A stretch of 64,000 nucleotides of DNA, from positions 67,780,274 through 67,844,273 of the forward strand of contig OZ035962.1 in assembly GCA_964034945.1 (NCBI GenBank), given 5' to 3'. The position numbers and the translations under genes are program-made. The DNA is from Chrysopilus asiliformis (taxonomy: Eukaryota; Arthropoda; Insecta; Diptera; Rhagionidae). Positions within the stretch are counted from its first letter, which is position 1. The number at the start of each line of letters is the position of its first letter. Under the pieces are notes generated by a model that ran no database searches, was not told the origin of the DNA, and saw nothing but the letters and a program-made list of their open reading frames with translations. Positions 1-10,082 of this stretch are shown in pieces.

Positions 1-780
1 CACTCAGAAAAATGATAAATGTACTGCAGGTCAACTTTTTGTCAGGTTAACTCTGACCTCTAGCCGGCTGACAGAGTTAACCTGCTTAAGTTTGACGTAG
101 TTACATCAAGTTACATGGTTTTAGCCTGCTTCAGGCGTAAGTCAGCCTCAGTCGGGCGAGAATTATAAGACTAGTTTAACTACCAATGGCTAAGTACAAC
201 TGATATAGTTTTAACTTTCAAACTAGTAAGTCCACAGCAGGCTTAATAAACCATTGCGAGGTGTATTAAACCACATTATACAGGAGCCATAGGCTTATAG
301 TACACCCATGAGCGCTGTATGAATGCAGTGTTAAACGCCTGTAGCTCGACAATGCACCTGCAGCAGGTCAAGTAATTCTACCACAGGCCGACAGTCAACC
401 TACGAATGACTAACTTGTCGCGATTAACGCTAGTTTAGGCTAACTGTCGCCCAGGGAGAGCTTGACGGTAACCTGCCACAAGTTTACGTTACCTAGTGGA
501 GGCTCACAATCCACCTGTAGCAGGCTAGTAAAACCACCCGTGGTTGACCAGTGACCTGGTGCAGCTTTAAAATAGACCTACCGCAGGTCAAGTCTCCTGA
601 ACCAGCCTTATTTTTCTCCTGCTGAAAGTCAATTTTACACCTACCTCAAGCTTACCTTTCCTCCTGCAGCTGTACAGCTGACCTGTAGCAGCCTCACAGT
701 ATACCTGCCGCAGGAGATCTACTATCTTCCCCCAGGAAGCTCAAAATACACTTGCAGCAACCAAAGTATTAGCCCCCACG
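1..780. repeat. Degenerate CCTGCAGCAGG-type repeat field
   Basis: Variants of CCTGYMGCAGG and GGTCAAC/GTTAACC recur every few tens of bases (for example near 356, 515, 580, 665, 690 and 705). The spacing is irregular, so this is an old or gene-converted array rather than a clean tandem repeat. The right end (2770-3407) has related motifs. No coding potential was seen. Confidence 0.5.
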
Positions 781-830
781 CCATACTTTTTCACTTATTA
801 GAGTCCCATTATTGCGGAATATCATCTTAA

Positions 831-1618
831 CCTATTAACGCCGGGGTTGCCATATGGCCACAGCGAGTTTACAATAAAGAACAATTGATGTTTTATTTTA
901 ATTACATTTTATTTATTATATATATTCATGTTACAATTAAATGGTATCGTAAAGAAAAATTTTTATTTTAAATTATATGACACTATTCGCATGGTTGACA
1001 TTAATCGCAAATCAAGGTGTTGTACAGGGACAGATAGATATGTGCCTATTTTCCACTTGATATGCTTTCCACTTGGAATTTCTGGAAGTAGATGAAAAGG
1101 TGGATTAAAGGGACTTAATAATTTAAAAATATTGTTTTTAAAAAAACTGCCAAAGACACCTTCAACTAAAATTCCTTGAAAGTCAACCTATCAATGCCGC
1201 AACAATTATTTTTATAGATCTCCGTGTATGAACACTAGCTCAGTTAAAATGTTATCGCTATCCAATATTAGGCCAAGTGCGCACCGCTTTAGTAAGGATG
1301 CTGCTGAATTGGCAATTTCAATTTTTAAAATACCTTTAACCAATTAATGAGAAAATCACTGAATATTTTTAACACATAAACCAAGCCATTCTTATAAAAT
1401 AAACAAAAAAAAAAGAAAATTCTGAAAAAATGTATACATAAATCTGTGGTAATAAGTTAAAGTAGCTTAAGTCGATTTTCAGGCAAAGCAAAAATGATCT
1501 TTTTGTAAATACAAATTGATATCAGTTTGGTTTTGTCTGAAAATCGGCTAAAAATATTTTAACTTATTATCACAGATATGTCCGGGGTACTCGTTTGAGT
1601 ACAGCGGGCGTTAATTGG
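831..1618. mobile_element. piggyBac-type MITE with TTAA duplication
   Basis: TTAA at 827-830 and 1619-1622 flanks inverted ends CCTATTAACGCC and GGCGTTAATTGG (12 bp, one mismatch). TTAA target duplication and CC-starting TIRs are the hallmark of piggyBac elements. The 788-bp interior has no transposase. It contains a secondary inverted repeat (about 1440-1576) around TTTTCAGGCAAAG / GTCTGAAAATCGG. Confidence 0.7.
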
Positions 1619-2060
1619 TTAAACTAGTATTTCATCATGCATCATAGTAGATTTAAGTAGAAATAACCAAATGTTAAATTAGTAAGCCGAAATACACTTC
1701 GTTACCAGCTCCAATATTAGATTGTACGCGTTTTCAAAACCAAAATTGAAACGTGAGCACCATTCTACATGCGTTGGCAATGATGCGCGCCTAGACTAAG
1801 TCTACACAAGGGACAAAAATATTGATTTTTTTTATTTTATTATTTCCGTTTAGTATTACATCTGCAAATCAGGCAAAGCATCAACAGCGCGAAATATCAC
1901 GTTGAACTCAACTGTTTAAAAGCGAAATAAAGCTATGTGCATTTTACTCGGACGCAATTTACCAAAATAGTTTTTTAACCGAATAAATGATATAACAATT
2001 TTCTAAGCGTTATCGTTACAATACTATGAATTTCACGAGTTAAAAACATATTATTGAAAA
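1619..2060. other. Non-coding interior of the CACTCAG element
   Basis: AT-rich sequence with no open frame of note and no recognised repeat. It is probably part of the long CACTCAG element or an unrecognised older insertion. Confidence 0.4.
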
Positions 2061-2526
2061 CCCGTATGGTGATTTAAGTGAACGGCGAACAGTTGTATCA
2101 AAATTCCACTTTGAAGTCAAACTTTTCAATCAAATTTTTTAAAATTTATTCCAATCGGATTTTGATGTATGGAAGTTTTGTGTAGAATAATATTCTAAAT
2201 AACTTTTGTTCTTGCGCTTTTTTGATAAGTTTTTGAGATAATCGCAAAAAACGTTTTCATTCGTAAGGGGTTTACCAATTTTGCCCATTAACGAACTTGG
2301 ACTCACATTTTACGAAAAACGGATCTACGCAAAATTTCAAGGCTCTAGCTCAATCCGTGCGCCCGCAATCCGCGCCACAGACAGACGGACCGATATGCAA
2401 AAATTATTTTTTTTATCATTCTAAACACACTGGTGTAATTCATTTTTGTGTGTGATGACGGGTTCTTGGCGTTACAAACGGTAAGGCAAAGTTAATATAC
2501 CCTTTGGTTTCACCATACGGGTATAA
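2061..2526 (+). repeat. Family R repeat, copy a
   Basis: It starts with ACCCGTATGGTGA and ends with TTTCACCATACGGGTATA, the inverted ends shared by all family R copies. It carries the family core (TTTGCCCATTAACGAACTTG, then a CAGACGGAC tract and ACACACTGGTGTAATTCA). This copy has the 5' half GATTTAAGTGAACGGCGAAC and a very short CAGA tract. It is nested in the long CACTCAG element. Confidence 0.75.
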
Positions 2527-3127
2527 AAAGGGAATGGAAGATGGTCTGTAGTTTTAAATTTTATTGAAACCAGTTTGATTTCAGGTTAATTTGTTAACTG
2601 AACCAAAAAACATGCTTATTGAAACGAAAAACTTACCTTTGATTCCAGACGGTTCCTTGATTAACTCGAACTTGCACTTTTCACTCACTAAAAAATGTCC
2701 TTTCTGCGTCGATTGCTAACAAGAGAGTGACGGCTATTACGAATTTCCGCAAACGAATGCAACTCACACACGCCATTAAACCTGTCACTCGTGTACAGTT
2801 GACCTGAGGCTGGTAAAGTATGGCAATGCAATGCTTAGAAGTGCAACTAACACAGGCCTAATAACCCTGTTCCTGTTTTACTTTTTATAAAATTAACTAT
2901 TGCCGGATAATAAGCCTGTGTTAGGCAATGCAAAGCTTGGGAGTGCAACTAGCAGAGGCGTAATAAGCCTGTTGCTGTTTAACCTTTTATGATAAGACTG
3001 TGTCGGTTTGACTGCTCTTCGAATACAACGCACAGCGGTCAACAAGTTCTCCTATTAGCGGCTTGTTAAGGCTGCAACCGCTTTACTGACGTCACATTGC
3101 TTCAGTTCGCCTTGCCCTGGTCTTCAG
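2527..3127. other. Non-coding, CACTCAG element right part
   Basis: No gene. An internal direct repeat is visible: GGCAATGCAATGCTTAGAAGTGCAACTA near 2822 and a close variant near 2925, about 103 bp apart. Confidence 0.4.
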
Positions 3128-3409
3128 TTGACCTATGGTTGGCTAAATATTCAAGCTATGAGTGGCTTAATCGTCATTACATGGCATTACATCCTCGAAA
3201 TGCCTATCTCAGGTCAACTCGTGCAGCTCCCAACGCTTTACTTCACCTGCAGGTGGCTTAATTTTAGAATTTCTACGGCCACAGGTCAACACAAGTTTTA
3301 CTTTTCCGGATGCAGGCGAACGCGCGCCAGTCATAGGCTAAATTTGCCAGCCCGAGGCTAATTACGCCGTATGCAGGTCGTCGAGTTAGCCTCCATTTTT
3401 CTGAGTGTA

Positions 3410-3839
3410 TAATTTTCGATAGTCAGGTCTACATTCTACAAGTATACATTCTACATATTGGTTATGGGAATAAGCTCTTAGCGATTTGTGAATAGATGCC
3501 GCTAACCGCTCAGCATGCACCATCCGCCATTACATGGTTTTGAAAGGTGTATGTGCTGTCGAACATGGTATGTGACATTTATCTTTCTGTTCCTAAAAAA
3601 TTTCGAGTTCCGTGCCGCGTAAGGGTCATTTGCAGGAAGTGTGTCTTCATTACAATTTTTTGAAGAAAAGTGTCAATCTGGTGGGATTTGAAGGGTGTTG
3701 TGTACCATTAGCTCTTGAGACCCTCAGAAACCATAAGTGGCGAAGTCTGTCGACGTCAGCCGATACGTTTAAAGTGAGGTACTGACGAAAAACGTCCGGA
3801 ATGGGCCGATAGATAAAAAACTAAAATGTTACTTCAGGG
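3410..3839. other. Unassigned sequence
   Basis: No open frame, repeat or RNA gene was recognised between the CACTCAG element and the next MITE. Confidence 0.4.
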
Positions 3840-4513
3840 GCCTTATTCTAGAACTCGTACCGAGTCAAATTTCTACCGAGTGCTACAGAAAGCGATTCTT
3901 GAACTCAGAAACGAGCGAGATCTTGCGAGTATTTACTCGGTGACGTTTAGCCTGCCGAGTAAGGTTGGAATTTGACTCTGAAACTATCTTTTGACAAACT
4001 AAATAGCTTTATGAATCTGAAAGAGATTATTTATACAACAAATTTCACATTTCAAACATATGCCACAAAACTTACAATGCATTTGGTAATGATAATGGAT
4101 TTTATTTGTCTCTAATTTCTTTGTAACGAGCACGGATATTTTCTTCATTACAATCACTATCGTCAGACAAAAAAGCTGCTATACTTTCCATCGTAAAAAA
4201 AATCATATTCAAAAATTTGCACTGCTTCGCAAAATCAAACTTCTATCAATATTTTTCCGCTAAGATTTGAGAAATTCGCGACCATAGGAATTTGTTCCTT
4301 ATGTAAAACAAGTAAAGGATGTTTTCACTTTCCACGAACATCAATTGGCTAAGTGAAGTTGGCCACATTACAACAATTTCATATACAATTTAATTTTTGT
4401 GGTGGCAACACATTTGGTCGTACTCGGAACGAGTTCAAGAATCGCATTTTGAACTTTATGCGAGTAACACATACGAACCGAGTTGACTGTAGTACCGAGT
4501 TCTAGAATAAGGC
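3840..4513. mobile_element. TIR MITE, GCCTTATTCTAGAACTCG ends
   Basis: The inverted ends GCCTTATTCTAGAACTCG (left) and its complement (right) are identical over 18 bp. The subterminal regions repeat ACCGAGT and ACTCG motifs in both orientations. No transposase frame and no convincing target duplication were found, so the superfamily is open. Confidence 0.65.
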
Positions 4514-5697
4514 AACAGACATATGAAAAAACGTTATTCTTTCTTGTCTTCTTCTGATAAGCCCCACGTCCCACAATATCCGTACTCACCACATACGAAG
4601 AATGCTTCTAAAACGCTCCCAAACCGTTCTTTGCACCAACGGTTCAGGAAGCGCAGATAAAAGGGGTGAGCCGTTTAATCCCGAGTTACCCTATTCATAT
4701 TTATTTATTCGCATGGTATATAGAATGAACTTTCACATTTTATAAGCGTTGCCGGTTTCATTCAGATTTTTCGCGCTTCCTTTATAAATTACCATCTTAT
4801 TTGAATGTAATTAACCGAAACCAAAAATTGAATGATATAAAATTCGCTTAATCACGTAATGATTCAGAAAAAATGAAGCGAAAGGTATTTTTAGCAATGA
4901 AATGTGTGTTGTGTAGAAGGGCGAAAGTACCTACTGAAATCTAAAAGTTTTTATGTGTAATAGCTAATTAGCAGCTCATATAACATAGAATGCTGGGCTG
5001 GCGTTTGAATACTCGCCTATATAACAAAAACTCCATCCCCTTTATACTAAAAATTAATGAGAAATAAAAAAATATTCTTTTTTGATTAGCTCACTTGACG
5101 GAAAAGTGAAATTTCTGGTACCGTAATTAGTCTTGCTTCAAGGTCCATGGAAAAGCCATAAAGTGATTTTACGATAATGTTACTATAGAATAAGAAGATA
5201 GAGATTGATGTGTGTATTTGAACGCAAATGCATACTTGCTATAATACGTTAACAGGATGTAAATTTATATAGAATTCGGGAATTTTCATCCGTTTATTTA
5301 TGCCTCTATTCCTGTTACTTTCCACAACTCTACGTGGGTATAACAAAACGAGAATTTTCATTTCATAGAACAGCCTTCATTTCATCGCGCCATAAGTCAA
5401 TATTGGATAAAATTCCAAAACAAAAATTCATTCAATCGAATTTTTATTATTCAGCATTATAAAGATTTATGAGCAATAAAATAAAAGTTTCACATCGTTA
5501 AAACGATGGAGTTTTTTCGACTGAAATTGAGATTTATAAATTGAATCTTGATAAACCGCCAATCGCATCCTTTCATTAAGAATGTAATACGCACGTCCAG
5601 TTAATTCATCGTATGCGAGATAAGATCACGTTCGATACGTTATATGATAATGAATAAATAGACGCACGAAGATATCTATTTTTAACTCAATATAATA
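4514..5697. other. Unassigned AT-rich sequence
   Basis: No gene, RNA or repeat recognised. Every frame is interrupted at short intervals. Confidence 0.4.
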
Positions 5698-6213
5698 CAC
5701 TAGCAGACCCTTCGTTGGCAGCTAAAAGTTTTTTGTATAACTTTTAGAATGCCAAAAAACCATAGATAACTTAAAAAGTTTTGGGAAAAAATGTTATCCT
5801 TACAGGACCTTCCGTTTCGAATTTTGAAATTCCAACTTCAGATTCGTGATAAGCAACCCTGAAAACCTCCCAAAGCCGATTTTTGCGAGAAAAATTGGAA
5901 AAAGGACATTTCCGTTATCTTTACAGGACCTTCCGTTTAGCATTTGAAAAATCGAACACTGGATTCGCGATCAGCGACCTCGAAAACCCCCTAGTGTCAA
6001 TTGTTTCAAGAAAAATTGGAAAAAGGACATTTGCGTTATCCTTACAGGACCTTCTCTCTCGAATTTTAAAAATCTAAAATAGCTAAAAACCTGCTTCTGG
6101 CAACACAGATCATTTTGCAAAAAACCGCGTAAAAATCGGTCCAGTAGTTTTTGAGTTTTGTAATCTCAGACAGACAGACAAATAGACAAACATCCATTTT
6201 TATATATATAGAT
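5698..6213 (+). repeat. Family L repeat, copy 1
   Basis: It opens with a degenerate ACTAGC...ACCC..CGTTGGC start and ends with a CAGACAGACA tract and TTTTTATATATATAGATA. This end style resembles RTE-type non-LTR retroposons, but no ORF is present. The middle holds about 2.5 tandem copies of a unit of roughly 124 bp (TTATCCTTACAGGACCTTCC ... GATTCGTGATCAGCGACC). Confidence 0.6.
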
Positions 6214-6310
6214 ATGTATATATTGCAATGTATGACGAAACATCAGTAATTTATCCCCTCCTCTCTCCACTTCCTCCCTCTACCTACCACCCTCCTACCA
6301 CTTCTTCCTT

Positions 6311-7078
6311 CCCCCTTTCCCTTTCCCTTTCCCTTTCCCTTTCCCTTTCCCTTTCCCTTTCCCTTTCCCTTTCCCTTTCCCTTTCCCTTTCCCTTTCCCT
6401 TTCCCTTTCCCTTTCCCTTTCCCTTTCCCTTTCCCTTTCCCTTTCCCTTTCCCTTTCCCTTTCCCTTTCCCTTTCCCTTTCCCTTTCCCTTTCCCTTTCC
6501 CTTTCCCGTTCCCTTTCCCTTTCCCGTTCCCTTTCCCGTTCCCTTTCCCGTTCCCGTTCCCGTTCCCGTTCCCGTTCCCGTTCCCGTTCCCGTTCCCGTT
6601 CCCGTTCCCGTTCCCGTTCCCGTTCCCGTTCCCGTTCCCGTTCCCGTTCCCGTTCCCGTTCCCGTTCCCGTTCCCTTTCCCTTTCCCTTTCCCTTTCCCT
6701 TTCCCTTTCCCTTTCCCTTTCCCTTTCCCTTTCCCTTTCCCTTTCCCTTTCCCTTTCCCTTTCCCTTTCCCTTTCCCTTTCCCTTTCCCTTTCCCTTTCC
6801 CTTTCCCCTTCCCTTTCCCTTTCCCTTTCCCTTTCCCTTTCCCTTTCCCTTTCCCTTTCCCTTTCCCTTTCCCTTTCCCTTTCCCTTTCCCTTTCCCTTT
6901 CCCTTTCCCTTTCCCTTTCCCTTTCCCTTTCCCTTTCCCGTTCCCGTTCCCGTTCCCGTTCCCGTTCCCGTTCCCGTTCCCGTTCCCGTTCCCGTTCCCT
7001 TTCCCTTTCCATTTCCCTTTCCCTTTCCCTTTCCCTTTCCCTTTCCCTTTCCCTTTCCCTTTCCCTTTCCCTTTCCCT
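6311..7078. repeat. CCCTTT/CCCGTT hexanucleotide array
   Basis: About 768 bp of tandem hexamers. Blocks alternate: CCCTTT to about 6504, mostly CCCGTT 6505-6672, CCCTTT 6673-6936 (one CCCCTT near 6804), CCCGTT 6937-6996, then CCCTTT to 7078. One strand is almost pure pyrimidine in the CCCTTT blocks. Open frames reading Ser-Leu/Ser-Arg or Glu-Arg repeats are artefacts of the repeat. Confidence 0.97.
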
Positions 7079-7127
7079 CCTTCTCCTTCTCCTTCTCCTT
7101 CCCCTACCCCTTACCCTGGGGGGGGGG

Positions 7128-7635
7128 GGTAGATATTAGTGGTCGAAAAATCTCCCTAAGGGCTGACCTTCCTAAAGGAGAAAACCGAATCCGAATCTCT
7201 CATTGTTGTAGAAGGTAGCAGGCGAGGGGGTTTACTGAGAGGAGGGAGGGTAGATATTAGTGGGCGAAAAATCTCCCTAAGGGCTGACCTTCCTAAAGGA
7301 GAAAACCGAATCCGAATCTCTCATTGTTGTAGAAGATAGCAGGCGAGGGGATTTACTGAGAGGAGGGAGGGTAGATATTAGTGGGCGAAAAATCTCCCTA
7401 AGGGCTGACCTTCCTAAAGGAGAAAACCGAATCCGAATCTCTCATTGTTGTAGAAGATAGCAGGCGAGGGGATTTACTGAGAGGAGGGAGGGTAGATATT
7501 AGTGGGCGAAAAATCTCCCTAAGGGCTGACCTTCCTAAAGGAGAAAACCGAATCCGAATCTCTCATTGTTGTAGAAGATAGCAGGCGAGGGGATTTACTG
7601 AGAGGAGGGAGGGTAGATATTAGTGGGCGAAAAAT
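7128..7635. repeat. 121-bp tandem array, four near-identical copies
   Basis: Units begin at 7130, 7251, 7372 and 7493 (GGTAGATATTAGTGG), with a fifth start at 7614 that diverges after about 20 bp. Copies 2-4 are almost identical and the first differs at a few bases, so expansion is recent. It is preceded by a 10-G run after the hexamer array. Confidence 0.95.
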
Positions 7636-7905
7636 TTCCTTGAGGAATGACTTCTATATTAATGAAAGCCGCACCCCCATCGGTTGAACGGTTCGAAAGT
7701 TATCAGGGAAGGGGTACCAAAGGAGAGGGGGGAGGTCAATAAAAAGTAGCCTATAACACTCGGGAATAGTGTAGCTTTCTATCAGTGAAAGAATTTTCAG
7801 AATCGGATCAGTGGTTCCAGAGATTACCCTGCACAAACAAACAAACAAACAAACAAACAAACAAACAAACAAACTTTACCTCTTTATATAATTAGTATAG
7901 ATATT
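7636..7905 (+). repeat. Family L-like 3' tail with CAAA repeat
   Basis: The sequence after the tandem array runs into a CAAA tract (7837-7873) and ends TTTATATAATTAGTATAGATA, like other family L ends. The hexamer block, 121-bp array and this tail may together be one non-coding retroposon-like unit. Confidence 0.45.
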
Positions 7906-8282
7906 TCCGATACTTTTTAATAGGTGTGAAACAATACACTTGATACAAACTGAATTAATTCAATTTTTTGGTCAACCCCGCTTTACTAATAGCCGAGGTC
8001 TTCAAGCATATATGTTTAGCTACACGGTTAAAATTAGTGGACTAACTTTTAATACCATTTCTGGAATTCGACATTTTTTAATACTTTTTCTATTAAAGTT
8101 CAATCCTCTCGAAATGATGACCTACATTTTTAATCAAGCTTGTATTATTTTTCAATATTTTTTTAGAGTTTGATAGATTGTAATAAAAAAAGTATTACAT
8201 TTAATGCCAACAACATTAAATGAATATATTTTTAATGCTTTTTGTATTAACTTTTAATCCCAGTTCTGGAATTCGATATTTT
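7906..8282. other. Unassigned AT-rich sequence
   Basis: TTTTTAATA-rich sequence with two similar segments around CTGGAATTCGA (8061 and 8267). No gene seen. Confidence 0.4.
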
Positions 8283-8866
8283 TTATACCCGTATGGTGAA
8301 ACCAAAGGGTATACTAACTTTGCCTTACCGTTTGTAACGCCAAGATCCCGTCATCACACACAAAAATGAATTACACCAGTGTGTTTAGAATGATAAAAAT
8401 AATTAATTTCTGCATGTCCGTCCGTCCGTCTGTCTGTCTGTCCGTCCGTCTGTCCGTCCGTCTGCCCGTCCGTCCGTCTGTGGCGCGGATTGCGGGCGCA
8501 CGGATTGAGCTACAGACTTAAAATTTGACGCAGAGCCGTTTTTCGAAAAATGCGAGGCTAAGTTCGTTAACGGGCAAAAATGGACCATTAGGGGGAGTAC
8601 CCCCCATACGAACGAAAACGATTTTTGCGAATATCTCAAAAACGGTGCATCTTATCAAAAAAGTGCAAGAACAAAAGTTATTTAGGACATGATTCTACAT
8701 TAAAGTTCCATACATCAAAATCCAATCGGAACAAGTTTTAAAAAATCTTATTGGAAAGTTTGACTTCAAAGTGGAATTTTGATACAACTGTTCGCCGTTC
8801 ACTTAAATCACCATACGGATTTTCAATAATTGCCAGATTGGCAATCATAGCTTTTGTTATGTTTTA
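8283..8866 (-). repeat. Family R repeat, copy b
   Basis: Minus-oriented copy from TATACCCGTATGGTGAAACC to CACCATACGGATTTTC, with the 5' half related to GTGAACGGCGAAC. The variable GTCC/GTCT tract (8417-8480) is long. Beyond the inverted end it continues through TTGCCAGATTGGCAA and AGCTTTTGTTATGTTTT, which also flanks copies e, f and g. Confidence 0.8.
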
Positions 8867-9040
8867 AATAAAGTTTGTATTACTAATGATTACCTAATAT
8901 ATGTAGATAAGAAAGATTTGGTTTGAGAGAGGGACAACTAGCGACATGCCGGCGGTTTCAATTTCTGTGTGAATACTGAGTTATTTATGTGTACAGCCTC
9001 ATCTCATGTGTTGCCACATCTCAGTTGTAATGCGTAATTA

Positions 9041-9877
9041 AGGCCGTAATACAATTGGCCCAACACTTACGGCGGCATTTCAGATTTTAAACTCATAGGA
9101 TTCTATGCTTCTATACAATCAATCCGACCAACTTTGCAGCCGTAAAAAGTTCAATCGAATTTAACTTTTGTCGGCAGCTCGCTTACAAAATTTAGTGGTT
9201 GATTCAAAATGACATCTTATGGGGATGTCATAAAATCTAAATTTCTTCATTTAAAGCAAGTATTAGGAAATATAGTTCGTATGCTATGTTGCTTAGATTT
9301 TATGATAATTGGGTACAAAAAATGTTATATGTAGCTCACTGACTGTCAAAATTCAAATGAAAGAAATACAGAATATTCAAGACCAAGGATTGAAAAAATT
9401 AATTTCGAAGAACAATTAATTGAGTGCGTGCGCGAATGAAAAGTTTTATCTGTGAAAAGCAAGTTACATTTAGAACAACAAAGTGTGCGCAATTGTATAT
9501 GGAGGGTGACATTGTCGCCGCAATCTGCTGTCGTAAATGTTGTGTTGGGCCAATTGTATTTTGGCCTTTTCTCATTGATTTTGACATTGGGACGGTGATA
9601 CACATATAACATTTTTTGTACCCAATTATCATACAATCTAAGCAACACAGCATACGAACTATATCTCCTAATACTTGCTTTAAGTAACGAAATTTAAATT
9701 TTTTGACATCCCCATAAGATTTCATTTTGAATCAACCACTAAATTTTAAATTCGATTAAACTTTTTACGGCTGCAAAGTTGGTCGGATTGATTGTATATA
9801 GAAGCATAGAGTCCTATGAGTTTGAAATCTGAAATGTCGCCGTAAATATTGTGTTGGGCCAATTGTATTTTGTGCTT
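9041..9877. mobile_element. Long-TIR element, AATACAATTGGCC family, copy 1
   Basis: The arms (about 9041-9335 and 9604-9877) are inverted copies of each other: AATACAATTGGCCCAACAC outermost, then TCCGACCAACTTTGCAG and TACTTGCTTTAA further in. The interior carries only short frames. A TA flank is possible on both sides. Relatives lie at 19921-21965 and 27690-28117. Confidence 0.75.
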
Positions 9878-10034
9878 TAATATCAATCGGGTCTACCGGG
9901 GAACTCGATTCGATTCAAATCGAACACTAAATCGAACAGCTGGCACCGTTGAATTCGATTCGCGACAATACGCCAACGATCGAAATCGAAGTTTGTGACG
10001 TTTAGATTTGTGTGATCGAAAGTGGATCGAAAAC

Positions 10035-10054
10035 ATGGAGAGCGGTCGCAAAAT
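10035..10054 (+). other. Possible first coding exon of a Harbinger accessory gene
   Basis: ATG at 10035 reads MESGRK and runs into AAAT|GTAAGT, a consensus splice donor. PIF/Harbinger elements usually carry a second Myb/SANT-like gene divergent from the transposase, and the position fits that gene. Only six codons remain before the palindrome, so the assignment is inference. Confidence 0.3.
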
Positions 10055-10082
10055 GTAAGTTTGTTCTTCTTATTCATAGAAA

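Larger units (their letters stand above)
1..3407. mobile_element. Long copy of TA-flanked TIR family 'CACTCAG'
   Basis: The element begins at base 1 with CACTCAGAAAAATG and ends with the inverted CATTTTTCTGAGTG, followed by TA at 3408-3409; the left flank lies outside the window. Two 272-bp relatives (37102-37373, 58421-58692) match its two ends, so they look like internal-deletion derivatives. No transposase is visible. The middle holds a piggyBac-type MITE and a family R copy, so part of the length is nested insertion. TA targeting suggests the Tc1/mariner superfamily, but this is inference from the duplication only. Confidence 0.75.

Noticed and set aside
6228..7139. 300-codon open frame reading Ser-Leu/Ser-Arg repeats (and Glu-Arg on the other strand)
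   Set aside because: It is simply the CCCTTT/CCCGTT hexamer array read in frame; no SR-protein domain or flanking coding sequence exists.
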